Shown one piece after another: positions 1 through 7,336 of a DNA stretch of 29,214 nucleotides (its first letter is position 1; each line of letters starts with the position of its first letter). This stretch comes from a virus. The DNA is taken from positions 1-29,214 of the IMG/VR virus record IMGVR_UViG_3300030085_002549. One strand, 5' to 3'. A program made the position numbers and the translations under genes. A model generated the notes under the pieces. The model searched no databases. It was not told the origin of the DNA and saw only the letters and a list, made by a program, of their open reading frames with translations.

Positions 1-102
1 TCCATGAATCGTTCCCTTTGGATTTTCATCCGTGTAGAGGTCAGAGTGTTTTTTGGAATTTGCTGGTTGCCCAGGTTTTCTTGGAATACGAGGGTTGCTC
101 AT
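1..102 (-). CDS. N-terminal fragment of a small basic protein (before expected gp17)
   Basis: Only the first 34 codons are inside the window, from the ATG at 100-102, which overlaps the previous TGA. A GAGAG purine run lies just upstream. The visible sequence, MSNPRIPRKPGQPANSKKHS then DLYTDENPKGTIHG, is basic, Pro- and Lys-rich and stays open to the edge. I recall a small cyanophage protein of about 100 residues that starts this way, but the family and function are unknown. It is unlikely to be the start of gp17, though the missing part could show otherwise. Confidence 0.6.
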   Translation of the reverse strand, partial: MSNPRIPRKPGQPANSKKHSDLYTDENPKGTIHG

Positions 103-224
103 TTTGCTCTCTTTTTACGACCAGCACAATGTGCTTTTTGTGAGAATCCTTTTGGATTAGAGCAGTCAATACTCTTTTTATATTTATTACTCCAAGACTC
201 TTGAAACTGCTTAAACGTCTTCAT
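99..224 (-). CDS. 41-residue basic protein with CTS-like N-terminus
   Basis: ATG at 222-224 overlaps the stop of the coiled-coil gene (ATGA); the TGA at 99-101 overlaps the next ATG the same way. The product begins MKTFKQFQESW and ends in NPKGFSQKAHCAGRKK plus RAK. It has 12 Lys/Arg in 41 residues, and Cys21, His32 and Cys33 could bind a metal, though this is unproven. The KGFSQKAHC-type tail recurs in small cyanophage proteins as I remember it. The first ten residues resemble the T4 capsid-targeting sequence MKTYQEFIAE, so it might be an internal head protein. That is a hypothesis. The double ATGA overlap and motif content argue that it is a real gene. Confidence 0.75.
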   Translation of the reverse strand: MKTFKQFQESWSNKYKKSIDCSNPKGFSQKAHCAGRKKRAK

Positions 225-2410
225 ACCTCTAATGCGGTAAAAACTACTTTAAAAGTTGTCTCTGATGAGAATGCTGGATGTCCTATTAATCTTAATGATC
301 CGCTACTAATATCCGATGAGAATGTAGCTACTCCGATTGGTTGATTGATTATACCGTACTCTGACATGTACGTATTAGTACCATCATGAATGATATTAAT
401 GGTTGACATGTTATAGTTAGTTCCTCTTGTAACCTGAACCTGATAATTTACGGATCTATAAGTTGATGCACTTATGGACATTACGACTGCAGCGTTTGTG
501 CTAGTTGTAGTTAAAATACCAGACTGTATATCACCAGCGATCAATTCAAGATTAGTTGCTGAAACAGGAGCAAATGTAAATTCTTCTGACGAAGCATCAT
601 ATCTTAAGAATCTACCATCACCAAGATTTGCAGTGTCAACATCAGTAAGATCAATTAGTTGTGTTGAACCTCCACTACCACCAAGTGCAGTGCTAGCAAT
701 ACCGACCCACTTTGCTCCGTTGTAAATGAGCAGTTCATTAGTTCCAGTGGTTTGATCGAAGGTAACATCATCCAGATCCTTTATGAACCCAGCACCGCCA
801 CCACCGATAGTAGCAATTTGTTGCTGAATTCTATTGATAAACAGTTTGTAATGCTGTTGTAGTTGATCAATAGTTACAAAGTTTTGATCAAGAGGAGTTA
901 ATGGATCTGCCGAATTATTTGTCGATGCATCTCCTGGAAGTGTTGGATTATCTTCCTTTAATATTGCTTTTTCGTTGAATTCAGAGAGAATTTTTTCAAT
1001 GTACACTACCTTTTCAAATAAGGCCTTGTTCTTTTCCTCAATAGATTCAATCTGAAGTCTCTCTATAACATCTTTTACTTCTTCTTTGATATTATCAATA
1101 CTTTCATTTTGTTTTTTAATATGTTTTTCATTGACAACCAGATTAAGTTCTAGATCCTTAATTTGATTTGACATACTCTCTTCAAATTCACCCACTTCAT
1201 TTTTGAGAATGTCATAATATTTTGTTGTGCTAATATCTAGTACATTTTGCAGTTCTCTTACATCTTCAGCAATAGTTTCTTCAAAGAAAGAAAATTTCTT
1301 AGAGAACTTATCAAGTTCTCCCGAGTATTCCTCTAGCTTTTTGTTTTCATGAATCTCTCTATTTTTGAAGTCTTTATATAGAGATGTATATACATTAGAT
1401 ATCTCTGTTATTTTTTGTTTGGAGTCATCAATCGTTGATTGCAATTCGTCAACCTTTGCTTCAACTAAAGAATCAATATCAGAAGTTTTCTCTGTAATAT
1501 CACTAGAAAGAACTTCAATTTGTTCTTTCAGCGACTGAACTTGATCCAATACATTTTTTTCGAGTTCTTTTACTTCCTCTTCTGACTTTATCTTAGTCTC
1601 AATAAGCAGATTACTATACTTAGGAATTTCATTCTCAGTAAATTCATTAACCATTGAGGTTAATTTCTCAATGACTTCATCATATGCAGAGACTCTTTGT
1701 TCAGTCTTTAATTCAGTTTCTGCAAACAGTTTTTTGTACTTTGGAAACTCTTCATTAACAAGATTACTTACAGTCTCATTAATATTTTTTGTTGTTTTTC
1801 TTAAATCTTTTTTTAAGTCAGATACAATATTTTCATTAACTGTCTCAACACCTGCTAAGGCAGTGTTTACTTCTCTATTAATGTCTTCTTTAATACCATC
1901 AAGATCTTCTTCCACTAAACCTTTAAAACTTGCAAATCTAGTATCAAATCTAATCTCCGACTCTGATACTAACTTTTTGTAGTTTGGAATATCAACATCT
2001 ACAAAATTCTCTACAGTTTCAGAAAGGTTTATAAAGTCTTCTTTTATCTTATCAATAGTATCTCCATTGATACTCTTTATTCGTCCCTCAATCTTTTTGA
2101 TTGACTCCTCAACAAAGAGAAGATGAGCAACCATTGCCTCATCCAAATCCTCTTTACTAATCAGTCCTCTGATATCTTCTTTTACTTCTGAGATTTCTTT
2201 AGAAATACTCTCAACTTTATCAACATTATCTTTAAAGTTCTCAACTGTATCTGAGAAATCTGATATAGACTGAATATGATTTAAGTTTGTTTTAAAAGCA
2301 CTAAAAGCCTCAGATACCGTTTCAATTTTTTCCGTGGAAACAGTATCTTTGATTTTGTCAAAGTCGTTTTTATTCTTACCAAAAAAATCTGAAGGCTTCT
2401 TTAATGCCAC
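221..2410 (-). CDS. Long coiled-coil fibre-like structural protein between gp16 and gp17 positions
   Basis: A 729-residue protein. The GTG start is chosen because GGAG lies 11 bases upstream and it gives MALKKPSDFFGKNK. Residues about 15-475 are rich in Glu, Lys, Ile, Val and Leu with few Gly or Pro, a predicted long coiled coil. Within it, three copies of an E(T/M)V..F...IPKYKKL..ET..K unit start near residues 131, 212 and 252. A short linker (490-510) leads to two L.DL.DV....G..L.YD...W repeats at 542-573 and 585-616. A beta domain follows at 627-729 with TINIIHDGTNTYMSEYGII. This layout (rod plus C-terminal head) fits a fibre or neck whisker. T4 has no gene here, so the role is inferred. 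Its TGA overlaps the next ATG. Confidence 0.82.
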   Translation of the reverse strand: MALKKPSDFFGKNKNDFDKIKDTVSTEKIETVSEAFSAFKTNLNHIQSISDFSDTVENFKDNVDKVESISKEISEVKEDIRGLISKEDLDEAMVAHLLFVEESIKKIEGRIKSINGDTIDKIKEDFINLSETVENFVDVDIPNYKKLVSESEIRFDTRFASFKGLVEEDLDGIKEDINREVNTALAGVETVNENIVSDLKKDLRKTTKNINETVSNLVNEEFPKYKKLFAETELKTEQRVSAYDEVIEKLTSMVNEFTENEIPKYSNLLIETKIKSEEEVKELEKNVLDQVQSLKEQIEVLSSDITEKTSDIDSLVEAKVDELQSTIDDSKQKITEISNVYTSLYKDFKNREIHENKKLEEYSGELDKFSKKFSFFEETIAEDVRELQNVLDISTTKYYDILKNEVGEFEESMSNQIKDLELNLVVNEKHIKKQNESIDNIKEEVKDVIERLQIESIEEKNKALFEKVVYIEKILSEFNEKAILKEDNPTLPGDASTNNSADPLTPLDQNFVTIDQLQQHYKLFINRIQQQIATIGGGGAGFIKDLDDVTFDQTTGTNELLIYNGAKWVGIASTALGGSGGSTQLIDLTDVDTANLGDGRFLRYDASSEEFTFAPVSATNLELIAGDIQSGILTTTSTNAAVVMSISASTYRSVNYQVQVTRGTNYNMSTINIIHDGTNTYMSEYGIINQPIGVATFSSDISSGSLRLIGHPAFSSETTFKVVFTALEV
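563..787 (-). repeat. Two LxDLxDV fibre repeats in the coiled-coil protein
   Basis: Residues 542-573 (FIKDLDDVTFDQTTGTNELL, then IYNGAKWVGI) and 585-616 (LIDLTDVDTANLGDGRFLRY, then DASSEEFTFAPV) are copies of a unit common in cyanophage fibre proteins. They link the rod to the C-terminal beta head. Confidence 0.65.
1541..2020 (-). repeat. Coiled-coil internal repeat
   Basis: Three diverged copies of a roughly 40-residue unit lie at residues 131-290 of the fibre-like protein, with cores IPNYKKLVSESEIR, FPKYKKLFAETELK and IPKYSNLLIETKIK. The spacings are about 81 and 40 residues, which suggests duplication of a helical rod segment with a Pro hinge. Confidence 0.65.
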
Positions 2411-2432
2411 GTTAAATATAACTCCGTCTCTA

Positions 2433-2855
2433 TTATTTATTCTCCTCTTTTACGCCCTGTTTCAGCATCTTTGCAAGTTCTGCTGTGGATCCAACAAATA
2501 ATGCGTTATTAACAGTAGAGGGTCCGCGAGATTGTTTTTCTTCTTCGACATCCTTCAGTTTTTTCTGAAGATCCATCAGTTTATCTGTGGCATCAGCAAC
2601 ATTTTTAATCAATTGGCCTGCAACTTCATATGCTCTAGGCATCTCACTTTCTTGTGCAAGTTCTAAAATACCATTAATTGCTTCTTGCCCTTTTTCGATT
2701 ATACTATAAAGATTACCCCTTGTATAATCATAGTCTTTCTTGACATCATCTGTTGTTTCTTTTACTTTTTCTATCTTTGCATTAACAACTTCAGACTGCA
2801 CAATGTCTCCCTTGACGTTGAACTCATCATTTAAACTATCAAATTTACTTGTCAT
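2433..2855 (-). CDS. gp16: Terminase small subunit gp16
   Basis: The 140-residue protein matches T4 gp16 (164 residues), which forms rings that regulate the gp17 motor and start DNA packaging. The central part, SEMPRAYEVAGQLIKNVADA followed by DKLMDLQKKLKD, aligns with T4 [31 protein letters not shown]. The C-terminal STVNNALFVGSTAELAKML aligns with T4 NIQNATVFMGSPTELMDEI. The helical central region is the oligomerisation part in this family. The start overlaps the gp15 stop, so translation is probably coupled. The large subunit gp17 is not in the window and should lie beyond the left edge. Confidence 0.92.
   Translation of the reverse strand: MTSKFDSLNDEFNVKGDIVQSEVVNAKIEKVKETTDDVKKDYDYTRGNLYSIIEKGQEAINGILELAQESEMPRAYEVAGQLIKNVADATDKLMDLQKKLKDVEEEKQSRGPSTVNNALFVGSTAELAKMLKQGVKEENK
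2434..2441 (-). promoter_or_regulatory. Candidate late promoter before the coiled-coil gene
   Basis: The coding strand reads AATAAATA, overlapping the end of gp16 and 23 bases before the GTG of the next gene. It is identical to the octamer before gp8. A GGAG ribosome site (2422-2425) follows, 11 bases before the GTG. Confidence 0.45.
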
Positions 2856-3853
2856 GTTAACGAACCACTAAATCCAAAGTCATCACCTTCCTCAATTAAT
2901 GCATTATCTGCAGCATTGATGATATGCACCTCTGCACCTCTAAGGTGTTCTGTTGCAGTTGTTTTATCTTGTCCTCTTAGAACAGTTAGTTTGTTATCAG
3001 TGATAGACTTAATGAATATACTCTCATCATCGATTACTATGTAAGACTTGGCAGTCAAACCACTTGCACTCTCAACCTCAATTATCTTACCAGTCTTGGA
3101 GGTATCAACAGAAACAGTGGTAGATGCATCTCCGGTATAATTTTTGGTTGCTCTTGGAACAGTAGAATATGTAACTTCTCTTGTAGTATTTGTGATGTCT
3201 GTTCCAGTAAGGTAACTGACAGTTGCTCTCTTGATGATATCCTTGGTCGCAGATGTAGCAGGACCAAACAGATACGTTTTTGCTGTAAATCTTAAGGTAT
3301 AGAGAAGAACTCTTCTAGTTGTAAAGTCTCCATCATAATCATCTTGCATGGTGATATTTTCAAGTATCACTGGAATATCACGTTTCTCCTGTATTGATTC
3401 GACTAATTCTACACTTAAATTATATGATGGTTGAAAGTATGGTAAAATTTGTTCTACAATTTGTAATGCATCATCATTTAACTTTGTCATGATGCTCAGT
3501 TCAAACTGCATGTTGTAAGGAACTGGCATGTATACTTTCTTTGACTCTGATCCATCATTTGGATCCTTTACAGTATACTGCTGCGTTGTTGATACCTTTC
3601 TTGCAGGATCATAAGTCATTCCAGTAAACTCAAATGACATTCTTGGCAATGTTATCGCAGTTCCTTTATTGAGATCTGCTTGCTGCTCAAGTCTTGCAAG
3701 AAATTTTTGAGTAGGCCCATAGGACAGGGGAACTCTGACAGTGTTGATCACATTGTCAGACGAGTTAGTTTGTTTGATAGTTAAAGAATTAAAAAGAGTA
3801 CCAAAAGATACAATGGTTCTTCTCAAAATCTCGTTATAAAAATATTCAAACAT
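2852..3853 (-). CDS. gp15: Tail terminator / sheath stabiliser gp15 with extra C-terminal module
   Basis: The 333-residue protein matches T4 gp15 (272 residues), the hexameric ring that caps tail tube and sheath and joins the tail to the neck. Diagnostic parts are MFEYFYNEILRR at the start (T4 MFGYFYN.S.RR) and NDDALQIVEQILPYFQPSYN at 126-145 (T4 EDDMFQIVEQILPYFQPHFN). DYDGDFTTRRVLLYTLRFTA at 172-191 also fits T4. Residues about 245-312 form an added module with YIVIDDESIFIKSITDN and LTVLRGQDKTTATEHLRG, resembling units in the two giant proteins. The end, EEGDDFGFSG, looks like the usual cyanophage gp15 tail. The TGA overlaps the gp16 ATG by ATGA. Confidence 0.94.
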   Translation of the reverse strand: MFEYFYNEILRRTIVSFGTLFNSLTIKQTNSSDNVINTVRVPLSYGPTQKFLARLEQQADLNKGTAITLPRMSFEFTGMTYDPARKVSTTQQYTVKDPNDGSESKKVYMPVPYNMQFELSIMTKLNDDALQIVEQILPYFQPSYNLSVELVESIQEKRDIPVILENITMQDDYDGDFTTRRVLLYTLRFTAKTYLFGPATSATKDIIKRATVSYLTGTDITNTTREVTYSTVPRATKNYTGDASTTVSVDTSKTGKIIEVESASGLTAKSYIVIDDESIFIKSITDNKLTVLRGQDKTTATEHLRGAEVHIINAADNALIEEGDDFGFSGSLT

Positions 3854-3858
3854 TTTTT

Positions 3859-3864
3859 ATCCTT
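3859..3864 (-). promoter_or_regulatory. Shine-Dalgarno of gp15
   Basis: The coding strand reads AAGGAT five bases before the ATG at 3851-3853, which supports this gp15 start. Confidence 0.65.
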
Positions 3865-3893
3865 ATGGAATTACAATATACTGAGAGTGATAT

Positions 3894-3901
3894 TATTTAG
3901 G
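3894..3901 (-). promoter_or_regulatory. Candidate late promoter before gp15
   Basis: The coding strand reads CCTAAATA, overlapping the gp14 stop codon and 40 bases before the gp15 ATG. The octamer is identical to the one before gp13. It lies at the edge of the largest gap in the window (43 bases). Confidence 0.45.
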
Positions 3902-6455
3902 GGATCCCGAATGGGTTCTGCTCACTAAAGTCTAGAATAGAATCTGCCTCAGTTTCGATATTGATATTATCAGCAAATCCATCATCTGCAGGTTGAATAT
4001 TAACTGATCTAAGATCATAAGAGGCTCCTGAAGTAGATCCGGTAATTGTCTCACCAAAAGTAAATTCTCCAGTTACGGATGAAATTTCTAGAATACTATC
4101 GTCAGCTTTCCAGACCACAACTCTTCCAGTTGATCCGCTCACAGATCCAGTAACAATTTCATTGAACACAAAAGTTCCTGATCCACTTGATTCTGATGCA
4201 GAAACTGTTATTTCCGGTTCAATTACATATCCATAACCAGCATCTAAGATATTCAAATGCGATATTGTTCCAGCTGCACTTACAGTCGCTATTCCCGTCG
4301 CAGTGGCAATACCAGCAACTTCTTCGACATAATTCTTCTCCGATACCTCATTGGAAATGGTTACAGTAGGCGGTGCCAAATATCCACCACCACCAAAAGT
4401 AACAGCAATTCCAGTTACAATTCCACAATTCTCAATACCAAATTCAAATACCGATGTCGCAATGCCAACATTTGTGGCAGACTCTGACATGGTTAGAGAA
4501 TTGGAACCAATAGATTGTACAAAGATATCTGCAGGTATAAAGTTATATGGTTTGTTATATCCAACACTAAGTCTTACTCTGTCTCCTACAATAATATTGG
4601 TTGTAGTAATTCCAGTAATTACACTAGATCCTATACCAACAGTGCCCTCAGTCTTAATTGATGTAGATCTAATGGTCGCAATACCAAGTGCTCTAAATTG
4701 CTCATCTCCTCCCGAAGAACCAGAAATAGTAACTGTTGGGGTAGTCAAATATCCAAATCCGCTATTACCTATACTAATAGTATTAACCGTTCCAGCAACT
4801 GAAACAGTAACTGTAGCAGTTGCTTGTACTGGGGATGGATTTCCACTGAAAGATATAGAAGGTGCTACTGTATATCCAAGACCAATAGTTGCTCCAGTGC
4901 CAACGCACCATGGATCTGTCGTACTATTAAATCCAACTGCTGTAACGATACCCGTAATAGGATGAATCGTTGCGATACCAACAGCGACTTGAGTTGGAGC
5001 ATCCATGACTCCAGACGTTGAGATTGCAACCGTAGGTGCAGTTGTATATGCTCTACCAGTAGTACTAAATGCAACAGAACTTGGATTTACAGAAGAACCA
5101 GCAATACCTATTGTTGCAGATGCAAAACTAAATCCTGGATGAGTGATGGATACTGATGGAGCACTGGTATAGAATTTACCTCCCGTGGTAATTGCGAGAG
5201 TTTCTACTGTTCCTCCAGTCTGTGACAACTGGTCTAAAGTTGCAGTTGCTTGTGCAGCATTTCCTGTACCTGTAGGTAATGCAAACGTAACTGTAGGTGC
5301 TGTTTTATAGAATACGCCACCAGTTGTTCCTCCTGGGAACAAGAATGCAGATGCACCGATACTTATTGGTGCAGATGTGACACTAACACCACCACCGACA
5401 ATTGGACTATCTAGAACAGCAGTAGCAGCTGCACCAACATGTTTTGGAGTAGATATTGTGACTGTGGGTGAGGTTGTATATCCAGATCCTCCCGAAGATA
5501 TTGTAACTATTCCAACACCACCGGTTGTTGAAATACCAACTGTTGCTGCAGCACCAGCTCCACTATTAGAGACAAATCTCACACCAGGTGAATTAGTATA
5601 TCCACTACCTGCATTTAAAATCTGAACCTGTTGAACAGATTGTGCCTTTGGATTTGCACTTTGATTACAAACGTTAATTCCTCCAATCATTATTGCAGTA
5701 GCAATACCAGTAACTCCTCCAGATGGGGCAGAGGATATTGCTACTCTTGGTGGCGCTAGGTATCCACCACCTCTATTGGTCAATCTAATGAATCTAATTG
5801 CTCCATTTGTAATTCCAGCAGTTGCTGTTGCAGTTGCTGCTGCTCCGACCAGAGTAAGTCTTTGAGTATTTCCAATGATTGTGGATATACCATCCTCAGT
5901 TAATCCATCAGACTCTCCACCAGTTAAAACATCATCAATTTCTTCTATACCAGTGTCAATAACTTCATCACCATATCTAAAGAGTTCGCACCTTAACTCA
6001 TAGACATAGTTTTTCTGTAATTGATAAAATGGTTTTTCATGCTCAACAAATTTAATTTCAAATAGACGATCACCAAGAGGAAAATAAATTAAGTCTCCTT
6101 CTTTTGGTCTTGTTGATAATTTTATATTTTCCTCATTTCTCATCAAAGGAGAAATATAAGTTTCAAATCTTTCCTTTGAAATAATTAAATTTAATTCTTG
6201 TTGTTGCTGAATTCCAAACTTTGATAATATCGTTGTGTTATCATTATACCCATCAAAATTATCAATGTAGGCTTCAATAGGATATGCATCATCAAACTTA
6301 GATTGAATTACCTCTTTGATAATTGTTTTCTCTGTTAAATATTTTCTTGGAATATAATGCACTTCGACACCATACATCCTCAACTGTTCGTTGATAAGAT
6401 CTTGAATTAGATTTTGTTCAGACCTTGCTCCTTGTTGGAAATATGGATTAAGCAT
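3897..6455 (-). CDS. gp14: Neck protein gp14 with a large internal repeat insertion
   Basis: An 852-residue protein, against 256 in T4 gp14. Residues 1-185 are the gp14 core: MLNPYFQQGARSEQNLIQDL, YGVEVHYIPRKYL, IYFPLGDRLFEIKFVEHEKP and YVYELRCELFRYGDE. The last ~25 residues (INIETEADSILDFSEQNPFG) look like the gp14 C-terminus. Between them is an insertion with ten GxGY-x3-P type repeats at about residues 229-752 (for example GSGYTTSPTVTIS, GFGYLTTPTVTIS, GGGYLAPPTVTIS), then two GETxTGSTSGA-type units at 758-815. There is no frameshift or stop, so the expansion is a real part of the protein. gp14 binds gp13 in the neck; the inserted part probably projects outward (inference). It sits between gp13 and gp15 as in T4. 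Confidence 0.92.
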   Translation of the reverse strand: MLNPYFQQGARSEQNLIQDLINEQLRMYGVEVHYIPRKYLTEKTIIKEVIQSKFDDAYPIEAYIDNFDGYNDNTTILSKFGIQQQQELNLIISKERFETYISPLMRNEENIKLSTRPKEGDLIYFPLGDRLFEIKFVEHEKPFYQLQKNYVYELRCELFRYGDEVIDTGIEEIDDVLTGGESDGLTEDGISTIIGNTQRLTLVGAAATATATAGITNGAIRFIRLTNRGGGYLAPPRVAISSAPSGGVTGIATAIMIGGINVCNQSANPKAQSVQQVQILNAGSGYTNSPGVRFVSNSGAGAAATVGISTTGGVGIVTISSGGSGYTTSPTVTISTPKHVGAAATAVLDSPIVGGGVSVTSAPISIGASAFLFPGGTTGGVFYKTAPTVTFALPTGTGNAAQATATLDQLSQTGGTVETLAITTGGKFYTSAPSVSITHPGFSFASATIGIAGSSVNPSSVAFSTTGRAYTTAPTVAISTSGVMDAPTQVAVGIATIHPITGIVTAVGFNSTTDPWCVGTGATIGLGYTVAPSISFSGNPSPVQATATVTVSVAGTVNTISIGNSGFGYLTTPTVTISGSSGGDEQFRALGIATIRSTSIKTEGTVGIGSSVITGITTTNIIVGDRVRLSVGYNKPYNFIPADIFVQSIGSNSLTMSESATNVGIATSVFEFGIENCGIVTGIAVTFGGGGYLAPPTVTISNEVSEKNYVEEVAGIATATGIATVSAAGTISHLNILDAGYGYVIEPEITVSASESSGSGTFVFNEIVTGSVSGSTGRVVVWKADDSILEISSVTGEFTFGETITGSTSGASYDLRSVNIQPADDGFADNINIETEADSILDFSEQNPFGIP
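4200..5771 (-). repeat. GxGY-x3-P protein repeat array inside gp14
   Basis: About ten diverged repeats of 35-120 residues share G-x-G-Y-x3-P-x-V-x-I-S followed by an Ala/Thr-rich GIAT or AATA segment. GY centres lie near residues 232, 286, 326, 382, 428, 469, 528, 569, 692 and 743. Copies differ at DNA level, so the array is old or selected rather than freshly amplified. Confidence 0.8.
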
Positions 6456-6459
6456 ATGA

Positions 6460-7305
6460 TTAACCGATCATGTCCAATGGTGGAAGTTCATAAGTGTTAG
6501 ACATAACTTCTCTAATTGAATCAAGCTCTTTTTGAGCATCATCATAAATTTGTCTACCGTTAAGTTCAACGCCACCAGGTAATTTTACACCCTGGAACTT
6601 CATTAAATTTTGTCCCCACTGTCTTTTAATTAGTTGAGTTACATATCTCTTGAGGAATGAGTCATTCCAAACTCTACTAAAATCATTTGGATCTAAAAGT
6701 CTATAGCAATCAATGATAAGATAATCATCCTTAGTAACGTCACTCCAATCAACATCCAAATAAAGTCTATCTTGTCTTTGATTAAATCTTATCTGTTTCT
6801 CCGTATTCAATGCAAAGTCCATGTCTTCAAGATATCTCTTTGTCATTGCATAAGTTAAAACTTCAGTGGAACTGAAATAATAAATGTCATTTAAAAACAT
6901 TTGATATTTCACACTGAACATATTATTGGTCACCGTTTGTGACCCGTCATATCTGAATATTTTGTTTATCCCAATAACTTGTGAAGGAATCTGCAAATAG
7001 TTACTGTTTTCCTCAAAAGAAAACGTTACAGATGAACCATCTATAGTTGAAGATGCTGTTGTGGTTACAATACCAACAGTTTGATTATTTCCTCTAGTTC
7101 TTCCTCTATTAATGTCACCTTCTGTAATTTTATATTTTAGGTATGTTTGAACTACACCATCAAAATGTCTTTCATGAAAATACTGAAGAGCATCATCTAT
7201 TAGATCATCAATTTGCTCATCAGCAACGTTGATTTCTAAAACCGGTGCTCCCAGTTGTCTCTTACAATAGTTTATTAAATCAGACCTACTTGCTGGTTGA
7301 GCCAT
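6460..7305 (-). CDS. gp13: Neck protein gp13
   Basis: The 281-residue protein belongs to the T4 gp13 family, which with gp14 forms the neck that seals the filled head and receives the tail (T4 gp13 is 309 residues). The N-terminus is diagnostic: CKRQLGAPVLEINVADEQID, then DDALQYFHERHFDG, close to T4 RRLGAPI...LTPDQIYD...ALELYGEYHFDG. The middle and C-terminal parts, with LLDPNDFSRVWNDSFLKRYV, WGQNLMKFQGVKLPGGVELN and a closing EVMSNTYELPPLDMIG, fit cyanophage gp13. The ATG is preceded by AAGGA at 12 bases. Four bases separate its stop from gp14. Confidence 0.93.
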   Translation of the reverse strand: MAQPASRSDLINYCKRQLGAPVLEINVADEQIDDLIDDALQYFHERHFDGVVQTYLKYKITEGDINRGRTRGNNQTVGIVTTTASSTIDGSSVTFSFEENSNYLQIPSQVIGINKIFRYDGSQTVTNNMFSVKYQMFLNDIYYFSSTEVLTYAMTKRYLEDMDFALNTEKQIRFNQRQDRLYLDVDWSDVTKDDYLIIDCYRLLDPNDFSRVWNDSFLKRYVTQLIKRQWGQNLMKFQGVKLPGGVELNGRQIYDDAQKELDSIREVMSNTYELPPLDMIG

Positions 7306-7327
7306 GTATACACTAATTCCTTAATTG

Positions 7328-7335
7328 TATTTAGG
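7328..7335 (-). promoter_or_regulatory. Candidate late promoter before gp13
   Basis: The coding strand reads CCTAAATA, 22 bases before the gp13 ATG, in and next to the 31-base gap after the 126-codon gene. The same octamer occurs before gp15. It differs from the T4-type TATAAATA at the first two positions. An AAGGA ribosome site (7318-7322) lies between this box and the ATG. Confidence 0.45.
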
Positions 7336-7336
7336 T

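Noticed and set aside
181-188. AATAAATA octamer inside the 41-codon gene
   Set aside because: It matches the late-promoter box but lies wholly within coding sequence, about 80 bases from the next start. Chance in AT-rich DNA is likely; kept only as a weak possibility.
4-204. Plus-strand open frame of 66 codons at the left edge
   Set aside because: It is antisense to two minus-strand genes joined by ATGA overlaps, and its product has no recognisable motif.
4187-5625. Several plus-strand open frames opposite gp14
   Set aside because: They arise from the repeated Gly/Thr/Val codons of the minus-strand repeat array; none has a ribosome site or known motif.
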